In this document: piece after piece, positions 1-4,958 of the stretch | Layout: every line of letters begins with the position of its first letter | Numbering within the stretch: the stretch's first letter is position 1 | NCBI GenBank assembly: GCA_900552115.1 | Contig: URYP01000034.1 | Coordinates: 1 to 19,871 of the forward strand | DNA: 19,871 nucleotides | Origin: an uncultured Oscillospiraceae bacterium | GTDB lineage: Bacteria > Bacillota > Clostridia > Oscillospirales > Acutalibacteraceae | Direction: 5' to 3' | Made by a program: the position numbers and the translations under genes | The notes under the pieces: generated by a model | Told to the model about the DNA's origin: nothing | Databases searched by the model: none | The model's input: only the letters and a program-made list of their open reading frames with translations

Positions 1-481
1 GTCACGGCGTCTTTGCTTTGCAAAGGCGCTTGCGTGCCCAACAGGGAGAGCCGAACATTGACGCAAAGCAGTCGCTTTCCGCCGTTCCTCTTCCTTTTAA
101 TCGGTGACTACCATCGCCCTTGCTCCCCTCCCTTGCTGTGCGCTTTATTAGAGGCAGTTTGTTAAAACTTTTAAAGTTGGTACGGTGGCCGCCATGCTTT
201 TCAATAAAGAACGTGACAATCGCCATTATGCGTGATAATGGGATACTTTAAAATGCCTGACGGGCGCTCGCCGCTGATAGACCATGAAGAGTATACAGCA
301 AGCTTCCCCGGCAAAATATATGAACAGTTCGTATCGGTCACGGTCATGCAAATTTAAAGCTATTCCGGATTCGGTCACGGTCATGCAAATTTAAAGCTAT
401 TCCGGATAAGGTGGAGCACTGGCAAATCGTCGATGGGTCCGAAACGGCGCATAACAGACCTGTTTTTCGATTGTACACAAA
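1..481. other. Gene-poor left edge; no supported gene
   Basis: No convincing gene is visible here. A 74-codon minus-strand frame (2-226, ATG to TGA) has no Shine-Dalgarno in front of it and a Cys/Arg/Lys-rich low-quality composition, so I do not call it a CDS. On the plus strand a 34-codon frame (253-357) reads like protein (it includes SPLIDHEEYTASFPGKIYEQ) but has no good ribosome binding site and stops inside a duplicated segment. The region could be a degraded gene end, a multicopy non-coding element, or plain spacer. Confidence 0.45.
334..407. repeat. Perfect 37-bp tandem duplication (2 copies)
   Basis: Positions 334-370 and 371-407 are identical over all 37 bases and abut directly. The unit starts TCGGTCACGGTCATGCAAAT and ends CTATTCCGGAT; its first bases also contain a small internal repeat (CGGTCA twice). 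Because 37 is not a multiple of three, the duplication would shift any reading frame through it. The lack of any divergence suggests a recent event or an assembly duplication. Confidence 0.95.
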
Positions 482-511
482 AGCCCCCGCAAGACGAAGC
501 TTGCGGGGGCT
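482..511. terminator. Strong bidirectional rho-independent terminator
   Basis: A 12-bp perfect stem (482-493 pairing with 500-511, G+C-rich, 6-nt loop) is followed by five T on the plus strand and by four T on the minus strand. It lies 12 bp beyond the stop of the minus-strand unit at 524-1891 and so most likely ends that transcript; it would also stop plus-strand transcription from the left edge. Confidence 0.9.
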
Positions 512-523
512 TTTTATGAGCAT

Positions 524-961
524 TTATAAGTGTTTTCCGCACAAAAGCCACTCCTTGGCAAGTTCAAAATCATCGATACAGGCAAAGACAAAATGAACGC
601 TGCCGCGGTATTTATGGGCATAGCGTTTCAACTTAGGGCTGAGGCCGACAAAGGCTGCCTTTAAAAAAGGCTTATCCACAGCGTCAAGCATCCCCAGGAT
701 ATTAGAAAAGGTCTCCAGGCTCAGGGGTGTTTTGTCTAGATTGACGGCCAGAAAGGAACTGGTGGAAGGCTTCCGGATCTCATGCATGTCCCGCGCCAGT
801 TTTGGCGCCAAATCCTCTTCGTCCATCGCGTCCAGATGCTCGATCCAAATGGAACCGCCTCTGTAGCCAATGGAAAAAGAGTTTACATGCAGGCCGATGT
901 GCTGGTCTTCACGGCGCAGGGGCGGATGGTTCCCTATCAAAACGTGTCGCTTACCAGCCAT
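524..961 (-). CDS. STAS/SpoIIAA-like small protein, copy 2 of a paralogous pair
   Basis: Soluble protein of 145 aa with no signal peptide or membrane segment. I chose the ATG at 961 because AGAGGGGAAG precedes it; an in-frame GTG at 988 would give 154 aa. The C-terminal ~80 residues alternate predicted strand and helix (SFLAVNLDKTPLS, then a helix, FLKAAFVGL, KLKRYAHK, VHFVFACIDDFELAKEWLL), as in STAS/SpoIIAA-like anti-sigma-antagonist folds. The same pattern occurs in the upstream gene (SPEHRRIMIDLYETTLTDAV, IIKLAIAT, GRFYLCTDMEEGKTWLV), so the two look like diverged copies. The frame overlaps the upstream gene by 25 bp, consistent with translational coupling. Function is unknown; a role in signalling or in sensing the signal seen by the PadR regulator is inference only. 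Confidence 0.8.
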   Translation of the reverse strand: MAGKRHVLIGNHPPLRREDQHIGLHVNSFSIGYRGGSIWIEHLDAMDEEDLAPKLARDMHEIRKPSTSSFLAVNLDKTPLSLETFSNILGMLDAVDKPFLKAAFVGLSPKLKRYAHKYRGSVHFVFACIDDFELAKEWLLCGKHL

Positions 962-1332
962 GTCTTCCCCTCTTCCATATCCGTACACAGATAAAATCGG
1001 CCGCTGTCCGGCAGCGCCGCTTTTTTCAAGGCTCGGCGCAGGAGGCGGAGGCTGGCTTTATCTGTGGCGATCGCCAGTTTGATGATGCGGTCGCTGATCG
1101 TATCGAGATGCCGGATCAGTCTGTCCAATACGGCATCGGTCAAGGTCGTTTCATAGAGGTCGATCATGATACGGCGATGTTCGGGCGATTTTAACAGGAA
1201 CGCTTCTTCCTGTTCCATCATGGCAAACAGGGGGGCAGTATTGTCCCCATAGCTGCCGTAATGGATGCCATGAAAATAGCCACCTTTGTAGTAATAGGGA
1301 CTAAGCGCCCCGCTGGGGGATTTCTTCAGCAT
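937..1332 (-). CDS. STAS/SpoIIAA-like small protein, copy 1 of a paralogous pair
   Basis: 131-aa soluble protein. The start at 1332 is fixed by a strong AAGGAGG a few bases upstream; longer forms beginning at 1437 would read far into the PadR gene. An N-terminal Gly/Tyr/His-rich stretch (YYYKGGYFHGIHYGSYGDN, about residues 13-31) precedes a region whose predicted strand-helix-strand-helix-strand order resembles STAS/SpoIIAA-like domains and parallels the neighbouring 145-aa protein. Its 5' end lies inside the PadR gene (32-bp overlap) and its 3' end inside the next gene (25-bp overlap), so the three genes are one transcription and translation unit. I cannot name a family from the sequence with certainty; the fold assignment is a pattern-based inference. 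Confidence 0.8.
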   Translation of the reverse strand: MLKKSPSGALSPYYYKGGYFHGIHYGSYGDNTAPLFAMMEQEEAFLLKSPEHRRIMIDLYETTLTDAVLDRLIRHLDTISDRIIKLAIATDKASLRLLRRALKKAALPDSGRFYLCTDMEEGKTWLVSDTF

Positions 1333-1891
1333 GTTTTTCCTCCTTGTTTTCGCCGAATTCAATGAATTCCTGTAAAGGCTGTTTTTCCCGGATGTGGCGG
1401 CACCATTCGATGGTATCTCTGGTGACGCGGATACCATAATAGAGCGTGGATAGCTTGTAATAGTAGGCGTCCATACTTTTCTGAGCCTGAAAATCCCGTG
1501 CCAATGCCTCCAGCTTTTCTAAATAATGGCGGTTATTGCGTTCATATTGTTTTAGCTGCTGATTTCGGGATTCCTCGTCCAGCAGGTCGAAAAAACAGAT
1601 CTTGGCCAGGTTGGGATTGGTGCCGTCCAGCACCTGCATGGGCGTCACCAACCAATCCAGAAACCGCGCTTTCCCGGTATTTGTAACACGATACACAATT
1701 TTTCTGCGCGCCCCCTGCGGCGCATCCTGTGCGGTTACATATTCCTGCTGGGCCAGACGTTTCAAAGCGGGGTACAGGCTGCCAAAGCTGGCTTTATAAA
1801 AGACACCGAAGGTGCTCTCGATATGCTTCTTCAATTCATACCCCGTCGCCTCTTTAAAATACAGGCTTCCCAATATTAAAAACTCCAGCAT
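1301..1891 (-). CDS. PadR-family transcriptional regulator
   Basis: 196 aa. The N-terminal winged helix is typical of PadR: MLEFLILGSLYFKEATGYEL, then SFGSLYPALKRLAQQEYV (recognition helix) and a wing with GARRKIVYRVTNTGKARFLDWL (residues ~60-82). The C-terminal half is the long helical dimerisation region of the Vir_act_alpha_C type (LLDEESRNQQLKQYERNNRHYLEKLEAL onward). PadR proteins are usually ligand-responsive repressors that control their own operon. It has TGGAGG about ten bases before its ATG, a clear promoter upstream, and repeated operator-like sequences over the predicted transcription start. It is first in a three-gene unit with two STAS-like proteins rather than the transporter or membrane proteins often found beside PadR genes; the effector is unknown. 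Confidence 0.93.
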   Translation of the reverse strand: MLEFLILGSLYFKEATGYELKKHIESTFGVFYKASFGSLYPALKRLAQQEYVTAQDAPQGARRKIVYRVTNTGKARFLDWLVTPMQVLDGTNPNLAKICFFDLLDEESRNQQLKQYERNNRHYLEKLEALARDFQAQKSMDAYYYKLSTLYYGIRVTRDTIEWCRHIREKQPLQEFIEFGENKEEKHAEEIPQRGA

Positions 1892-1910
1892 AAAGTTTGC
1901 CTCCAGTACT

Positions 1911-1937
1911 ATCTAATAGATATATCTGATAGATATA
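1911..1937. promoter_or_regulatory. Putative PadR operator: two 13-bp direct repeats, each dyad-symmetric
   Basis: TCTAATAGATATA (1912-1924) is followed directly by TCTGATAGATATA (1925-1937), differing at one base. Each copy is centred on an inverted repeat: ATCT-AAT-AGAT (1911-1921) and ATATCT-GAT-AGATAT (1922-1936). They lie just downstream of the -10 box of the padR promoter, where a bound dimer would block initiation. Autoregulation by the adjacent PadR protein is inferred. Confidence 0.65.
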
Positions 1938-1965
1938 TTATGGCATACTACGGCAGGAAAGTCAA
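1937..1965 (-). promoter_or_regulatory. Sigma-A-type promoter of the padR unit
   Basis: On the minus strand, TTGACT (complement of 1960-1965), a 17-bp spacer and CATAAT (complement of 1937-1942) give a near-consensus promoter. Transcription would begin around 1930, inside the operator-like repeats, roughly 40 nt before the padR ATG. Confidence 0.75.
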
Positions 1966-2006
1966 GCGCAGATGATCAAGTTGACCTGCCGGTGGCCGGG
2001 AGTGGC

Positions 2007-2035
2007 TTGACGTGGCCAGAAAAACAGGCTATGAT
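2007..2035 (+). promoter_or_regulatory. Sigma-A-type promoter upstream of trxA, giving a ~200-nt leader
   Basis: TTGACG (2007-2012), 17-bp spacer, TATGAT (2030-2035). A start near 2042 would leave about 197 nt of untranslated leader before trxA. A second -10-like TATACT at 2194-2199, closer to the gene, has no good -35. The leader holds no open frame with a ribosome binding site and I recognise no riboswitch in it. The 1892-2238 gap is therefore a divergent promoter region. Confidence 0.6.
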
Positions 2036-2238
2036 TGGGCATAAATGGCGGCTGGTTTGGATTATATATGAGAAATACCTAGCGCATTTGGTTGCGGCGA
2101 CGGATACAAACGGCTGCGCGGGGCAGACTAAAAAAGATTTGAAATTTATCGGGTTTCGGTGACTTAGTTACGGTAGCCGCTTGGCCGGCGGGGTATACTA
2201 AACTCACATCAAACAAATAATATCTGGAGGTTATCAAT

Positions 2239-2553
2239 ATGTCTGTTGTTACCATTACAAAAGAAAACTTTGAAACGGAAGTTATGCAGTCCCAAAAACC
2301 GGTGCTGCTCGATTTTTGGGCATCCTGGTGCGGCCCCTGCCGTATGCTGTCCCCTGTAGTGGACGAGATCGCCGAGGAAGTGGGAGAGCGTGTGCTGGTG
2401 GGCAAGGTCAACGTGGACGAACAGGACGAACTGGCCGCCAAATTTGGCGTGGCCAGCATCCCCACCCTGGTGGCGCTGAAGAATGGAGAGGTCACGGACA
2501 CAAAGGTTGGGGTACGGCCCAAAGAAGACATCCTGACCATGATCGAAGCCTGA
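2239..2553 (+). CDS. trxA: Thioredoxin
   Basis: 104 aa, the normal length for a single-domain cytoplasmic thioredoxin. It has the redox-active WCGPC at residues 30-34 (Cys31 and Cys34), preceded by the usual strand VLLDFWAS, and the conserved cis-proline loop at SIPTL (Pro76). CTGGAGG lies just upstream of the ATG. It reduces disulphides in target proteins using electrons from thioredoxin reductase; no reductase gene is in the window. It is monocistronic by position: a hairpin terminator follows, and the next gene has its own promoter. Its closeness to a Crp/Fnr regulator and a NifX-like protein suggests a redox or metal-stress neighbourhood, but that is inference. Confidence 0.97.
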   Translation: MSVVTITKENFETEVMQSQKPVLLDFWASWCGPCRMLSPVVDEIAEEVGERVLVGKVNVDEQDELAAKFGVASIPTLVALKNGEVTDTKVGVRPKEDILTMIEA

Positions 2554-2570
2554 TTTGCTGAAATGCGGCG

Positions 2571-2614
2571 GCCGGATCCATCCCTTTGGGAAACGATCCG
2601 GCTGTCCTTTTCTA
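2571..2614 (+). terminator. Probable rho-independent terminator after trxA
   Basis: GCCGGATC (2571-2578) pairs with GATCCGGC (2595-2602); the loop itself folds as TCCC-TTT-GGGA (2581-2591). A weak pyrimidine tract (TGTCCTTTTCT) follows, so termination may be partial. Confidence 0.7.
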
Positions 2615-2625
2615 TGGCCTGTGGG

Positions 2626-2654
2626 TTGCCATTTCCTTCCATACGCGGTATACT
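2626..2654 (+). promoter_or_regulatory. Sigma-A-type promoter of the Crp/Fnr gene
   Basis: TTGCCA (2626-2631), 17-bp spacer, TATACT (2649-2654), predicting a start near 2661 and a ~22-nt leader carrying AAGGAG before the ATG at 2683. Confidence 0.75.
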
Positions 2655-2682
2655 GGGAAAAAGCGGGAAGGAGTGAAGCCTT

Positions 2683-3345
2683 ATGGTGGATGAACTGTCC
2701 CTGTACCTGCCCTTCTGGGATAAGCTGACGGCGGCGGAGCAGCGGCAGTTGCAGGAGCGGTCTGCGCTGCAACGATACAAAAAAGGAACCATACTGCATC
2801 GGGGCGGAAACGACTGCCTCGGGGTGCTCCAGGTAAAATCCGGCCGGCTGAGGACATACCTGCTCTCAGCCGAAGGCCGCGAAATCACGCTGTTTCACGT
2901 GCTGCCCGGGGAAATATGCCTGTTGTCCGCCTCCTGTATACTCAATCATATCACCTTTGATGTGTTCATCAGCGTGGAAGAGGATACAGAGGTGATTCGC
3001 ATACCGGCGGACAGTATGGCGCAAATCAGCGATACCAACGTATACGCGGAAAATTTCCTCTACAAAATGACCGCACAGCGGTTTTCCGACGTCATGCAGG
3101 CGCTGCAGCAGGTGTTGTTTATGGGATTCGACCAGCGGCTGGCAACGTTTTTGCTGGAGGAATCGGCACGCAGCGGCCGTCCGGTGATTCATATGACCCA
3201 TGAGCAGATCGCGCGCGAGGTCGGCAGCGCCCGCGAGGTGGTGTCCCGTACCGCCAGGCAGTTTGCCGAGGCAGGATGGATTTCCCTTGCCCGCGGCAGC
3301 ATCACCCTCCTCGATGAAGAGGGGCTTCGCAGCCAACTGGATTAA
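2683..3345 (+). CDS. Crp/Fnr-family transcriptional regulator
   Basis: 220 aa, typical for the family. Residues ~12-130 form the cyclic-nucleotide-binding-like beta roll (KKGTILHRGG, GVLQVKSGRLRTYLLSAEGREITLFHVLPGE), followed by the long dimer helix and a C-terminal winged helix with recognition segment MTHEQIAREVGSAREVVSRT (about 166-185). It lacks the N-terminal cysteine cluster that holds the [4Fe-4S] centre of true FNR; its cysteines are C45, C79 and C85, the last two in GEICLLSASC beside the effector pocket. The signal could be redox, a ligand or heme, and cannot be told from sequence. It has its own promoter and an AAGGAG site, and it is followed 17 bp later by a NifX-like gene, probably co-transcribed. 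Confidence 0.92.
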   Translation: MVDELSLYLPFWDKLTAAEQRQLQERSALQRYKKGTILHRGGNDCLGVLQVKSGRLRTYLLSAEGREITLFHVLPGEICLLSASCILNHITFDVFISVEEDTEVIRIPADSMAQISDTNVYAENFLYKMTAQRFSDVMQALQQVLFMGFDQRLATFLLEESARSGRPVIHMTHEQIAREVGSAREVVSRTARQFAEAGWISLARGSITLLDEEGLRSQLD

Positions 3346-3362
3346 GAAAGGATGAATGAAGA

Positions 3363-3767
3363 ATGATTATCGCAGTACCTTATCAGGATGGCGCTGTTTT
3401 TCAGCACTTTGGACATACCCGGCAATTCAAGATTTTCCATGTCGAGGATAATCGTGTTACGGAATCGCAGCTCGCAGACCCGGCCGGCGCGGGGCATGGG
3501 GCTTTGGCGGGCTTTCTAAAGGAGCGGGGCGTCGATACGCTGATTTGCGGCGGGATTGGAGCGGGAGCCAAACAGGCGCTGGCCCAGGCCGGTATCCGCC
3601 TGTTCGGAGGGGTGTTCGGCGATGCGGATGCGGCGGTGGATGCGCTGCTGGCCGGTACGCTGCGCTTTAATCCGGATGTCGCTTGCCAACATCACGAACA
3701 TGGCGAGGGACATTCCTGCTCAGGGCATACCGATTGCGCCCAGGGCGGCTGCCACCACGGCGGCTGA
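3363..3767 (+). CDS. NifX/NifB-domain (Fe-Mo cofactor-type) protein with Cys/His-rich tail
   Basis: 134 aa. Residues 1-105 match the small dinitrogenase iron-molybdenum cofactor domain: MIIAVPYQDGAVFQHFGHT at the N-terminus, FKIFHVEDN, LICGGIGAGAKQALAQAGI and a final Asp/Ala-rich helix. In the family this domain binds metal clusters; many anaerobes carry it without nitrogenase, and no nif genes are seen here. The last 27 residues (108-134) are exceptionally metal-ligand-rich, with four Cys and seven His, suggesting a metal-binding or metal-delivery tail. GAAAGGA precedes the ATG. It follows the Crp/Fnr gene by 17 bp and precedes a terminator, so the pair likely forms a two-gene operon; whether it acts as a metal or redox chaperone linked to that regulator is inference. 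Confidence 0.9.
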   Translation: MIIAVPYQDGAVFQHFGHTRQFKIFHVEDNRVTESQLADPAGAGHGALAGFLKERGVDTLICGGIGAGAKQALAQAGIRLFGGVFGDADAAVDALLAGTLRFNPDVACQHHEHGEGHSCSGHTDCAQGGCHHGG

Positions 3768-3781
3768 TACAGTGAACCGCA

Positions 3782-3825
3782 TAACCGGCCCTGCGTCCGC
3801 TATGGATGCGGGGCCGGTTAATTTT
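3782..3825 (+). terminator. Rho-independent terminator after the NifX-like gene
   Basis: TAACCGGCCC (3782-3791) pairs with GGGCCGGTTA (3811-3820), and the inner GCGTCC/GGATGC extends the stem with one G-T pair around a short loop. A short T-rich tail (ATTTTAT) follows. Confidence 0.8.
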
Positions 3826-3897
3826 ATGATGAAAACGGTATTTTAAGCCGTTTGCGTACCGCGGGGAAATCTCTTGCATTCTTTTTTACTTCTTACG

Positions 3898-3926
3898 GCA
3901 TATTTGTGAAAAAAAGGTTCACACTA
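3898..3926 (+). promoter_or_regulatory. Candidate forespore (sigma-F/G-type) promoter for the M23 gene
   Basis: GCATA (3898-3902) is followed, after 14 bp, by GTTCACACTA (3917-3926). This resembles the sigma-F pattern (GYATA, ~15 bp, GGNNANANTR; one mismatch at the second G) and also the sigma-G type. The predicted start would fall at the ribosome binding site, leaving an unusually short leader, so this is tentative. No good sigma-A promoter is visible in this gap. Confidence 0.3.
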
Positions 3927-3946
3927 TGCGTAAGGAGGCTGATAGT

Positions 3947-4786
3947 ATGGACCACTCATCCAAACCGGAAAAGACCCCATTCTGGAAAAAACTGACCGGC
4001 AAAGGCTTTTATTTTGCCCTCGCCGTGTGCATTGTCGCGGTAGGAGGCGTTGCCACGGCTGCTTTCACAGGTGGATTCAGTGGGCTGGACCAATCGCATA
4101 AGGATCCGGCCGTGACCACCACGACGGGCGACAAAGCCGTCAATAAACCCAAAACGGACGTGCCGGATACCCGCGTGTCCACCACCACGACCACGACGAC
4201 CGGCACGACTACGACGTCCAATCCCGATAAGGAGGCAAACGCCCCGGTGTCCCCGCAACTGATGGTGCTGCCGATGGGCAATCAGCTGGTCAAGGAGTTC
4301 AGCGACGGCAAGGCTGTCTATTCCGAAACCATGGCCGATTTCCGCACCCACAACGGCGTCGATTTTGCCGGTAAAGCCGGCGATAAGGTAGGCGCCGTGT
4401 CGGGCGGTAAAATCACCGCTATTAAAGAAGACGCGCTGTGGGGCAAGATGATTGTCATCGATCACGATCATGGCATTACCTCCACCTACTGCGGCGTGAC
4501 AGCCGCCGGGATAGCGGAAGGCGATACGGTGAAAGCCGGACAGAGCATCGGTGTGCTGAGCGATATTCCTTGCGAGCTGCTTTCGGGACCGCACCTGCAT
4601 TTGGAGATTGCGGTAAACGGCGAGACGGTTGATCCTGTCGACGCCATCGGACTGGAAGTGGTGCCGGTGACCACGACCACAACCACAACCAAGGCCACTA
4701 CCACCACTACGGCCAAGACAACGGCCGTTAAAACCACCGCATCATCGGTGAAAACCACCACGTCTACCACCAAAAAGAGCGCCTAA
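3947..4786 (+). CDS. SpoIIQ-like membrane-anchored M23 (LytM) family protein
   Basis: 279 aa from the ATG at 3947, chosen because AAGGAGG (3932-3938) sits 8 nt upstream; the ATG at 3926 would place that site inside the gene. Order: short basic cytoplasmic N-terminus, one membrane span (about 20-40, FYFALAVCIVAVGGVATAAF), Thr-rich linker (~56-93), LytM domain (~105-240), and a Thr/Lys-rich tail (~242-279). The LytM domain keeps HNGVD (His135, Asp139) and HLH (216-218), so zinc ligands are present; the central motif reads STYCG. ETMADFRTHNGVDFAGKAGD and the single N-terminal span resemble SpoIIQ, the forespore half of the SpoIIQ-SpoIIIAH engulfment channel. It stands alone between two terminators. 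Alternative: a general cell-wall DD-endopeptidase. Confidence 0.82.
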   Translation: MDHSSKPEKTPFWKKLTGKGFYFALAVCIVAVGGVATAAFTGGFSGLDQSHKDPAVTTTTGDKAVNKPKTDVPDTRVSTTTTTTTGTTTTSNPDKEANAPVSPQLMVLPMGNQLVKEFSDGKAVYSETMADFRTHNGVDFAGKAGDKVGAVSGGKITAIKEDALWGKMIVIDHDHGITSTYCGVTAAGIAEGDTVKAGQSIGVLSDIPCELLSGPHLHLEIAVNGETVDPVDAIGLEVVPVTTTTTTTKATTTTTAKTTAVKTTASSVKTTTSTTKKSA

Positions 4787-4798
4787 TCCTCTTTTCAA

Positions 4799-4829
4799 GT
4801 CGGCAAAGCATGCGCTTTGCCGGCTTTTT
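4799..4829 (+). terminator. Rho-independent terminator after the M23 gene
   Basis: CGGCAAAGC (4801-4809) and GCTTTGCCG (4814-4822) form a 9-bp stem around ATGC, extended by two more pairs, followed by GCTTTTT. Confidence 0.9.
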
Positions 4830-4843
4830 GGCGTCCAGCGCCT

Positions 4844-4871
4844 TTGCAAAAAGGGGAATCTGTGTTATAAT
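4844..4871 (+). promoter_or_regulatory. Sigma-A-type promoter of the ABC-F gene
   Basis: TTGCAA (4844-4849), 16-bp spacer, consensus TATAAT (4866-4871). The predicted start near 4878 lies after the in-frame GTG at 4875, which argues for the ATG at 4959 as the real start and leaves an ~80-nt leader. Confidence 0.75.
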
Positions 4872-4958
4872 ATCGTGGATTTTAAATACCTGGTGTCTGG
4901 CGGGCGTTACAAGCCTCCGGAGCCTGACGCATACATAACGGAGAGGATCGGGCAGAGC

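Noticed and set aside
411..596. A 61-codon plus-strand frame
   Set aside because: It reads straight through the terminator hairpin at 482-511 and overlaps the end of a real minus-strand gene.
2036..2238. Known riboswitch in the trxA leader
   Set aside because: I could not match the leader to any riboswitch core; only its length is notable.
2079..2888. A 269-codon minus-strand frame across trxA
   Set aside because: Ser/Arg-rich composition, antisense to a textbook thioredoxin, and it runs through the trxA terminator and the next promoter.
4129..4770. Thr codon runs in the M23 gene as a DNA tandem repeat
   Set aside because: The ACC/ACG/ACT runs are irregular and explained by Thr-rich protein segments; no fixed DNA unit repeats.
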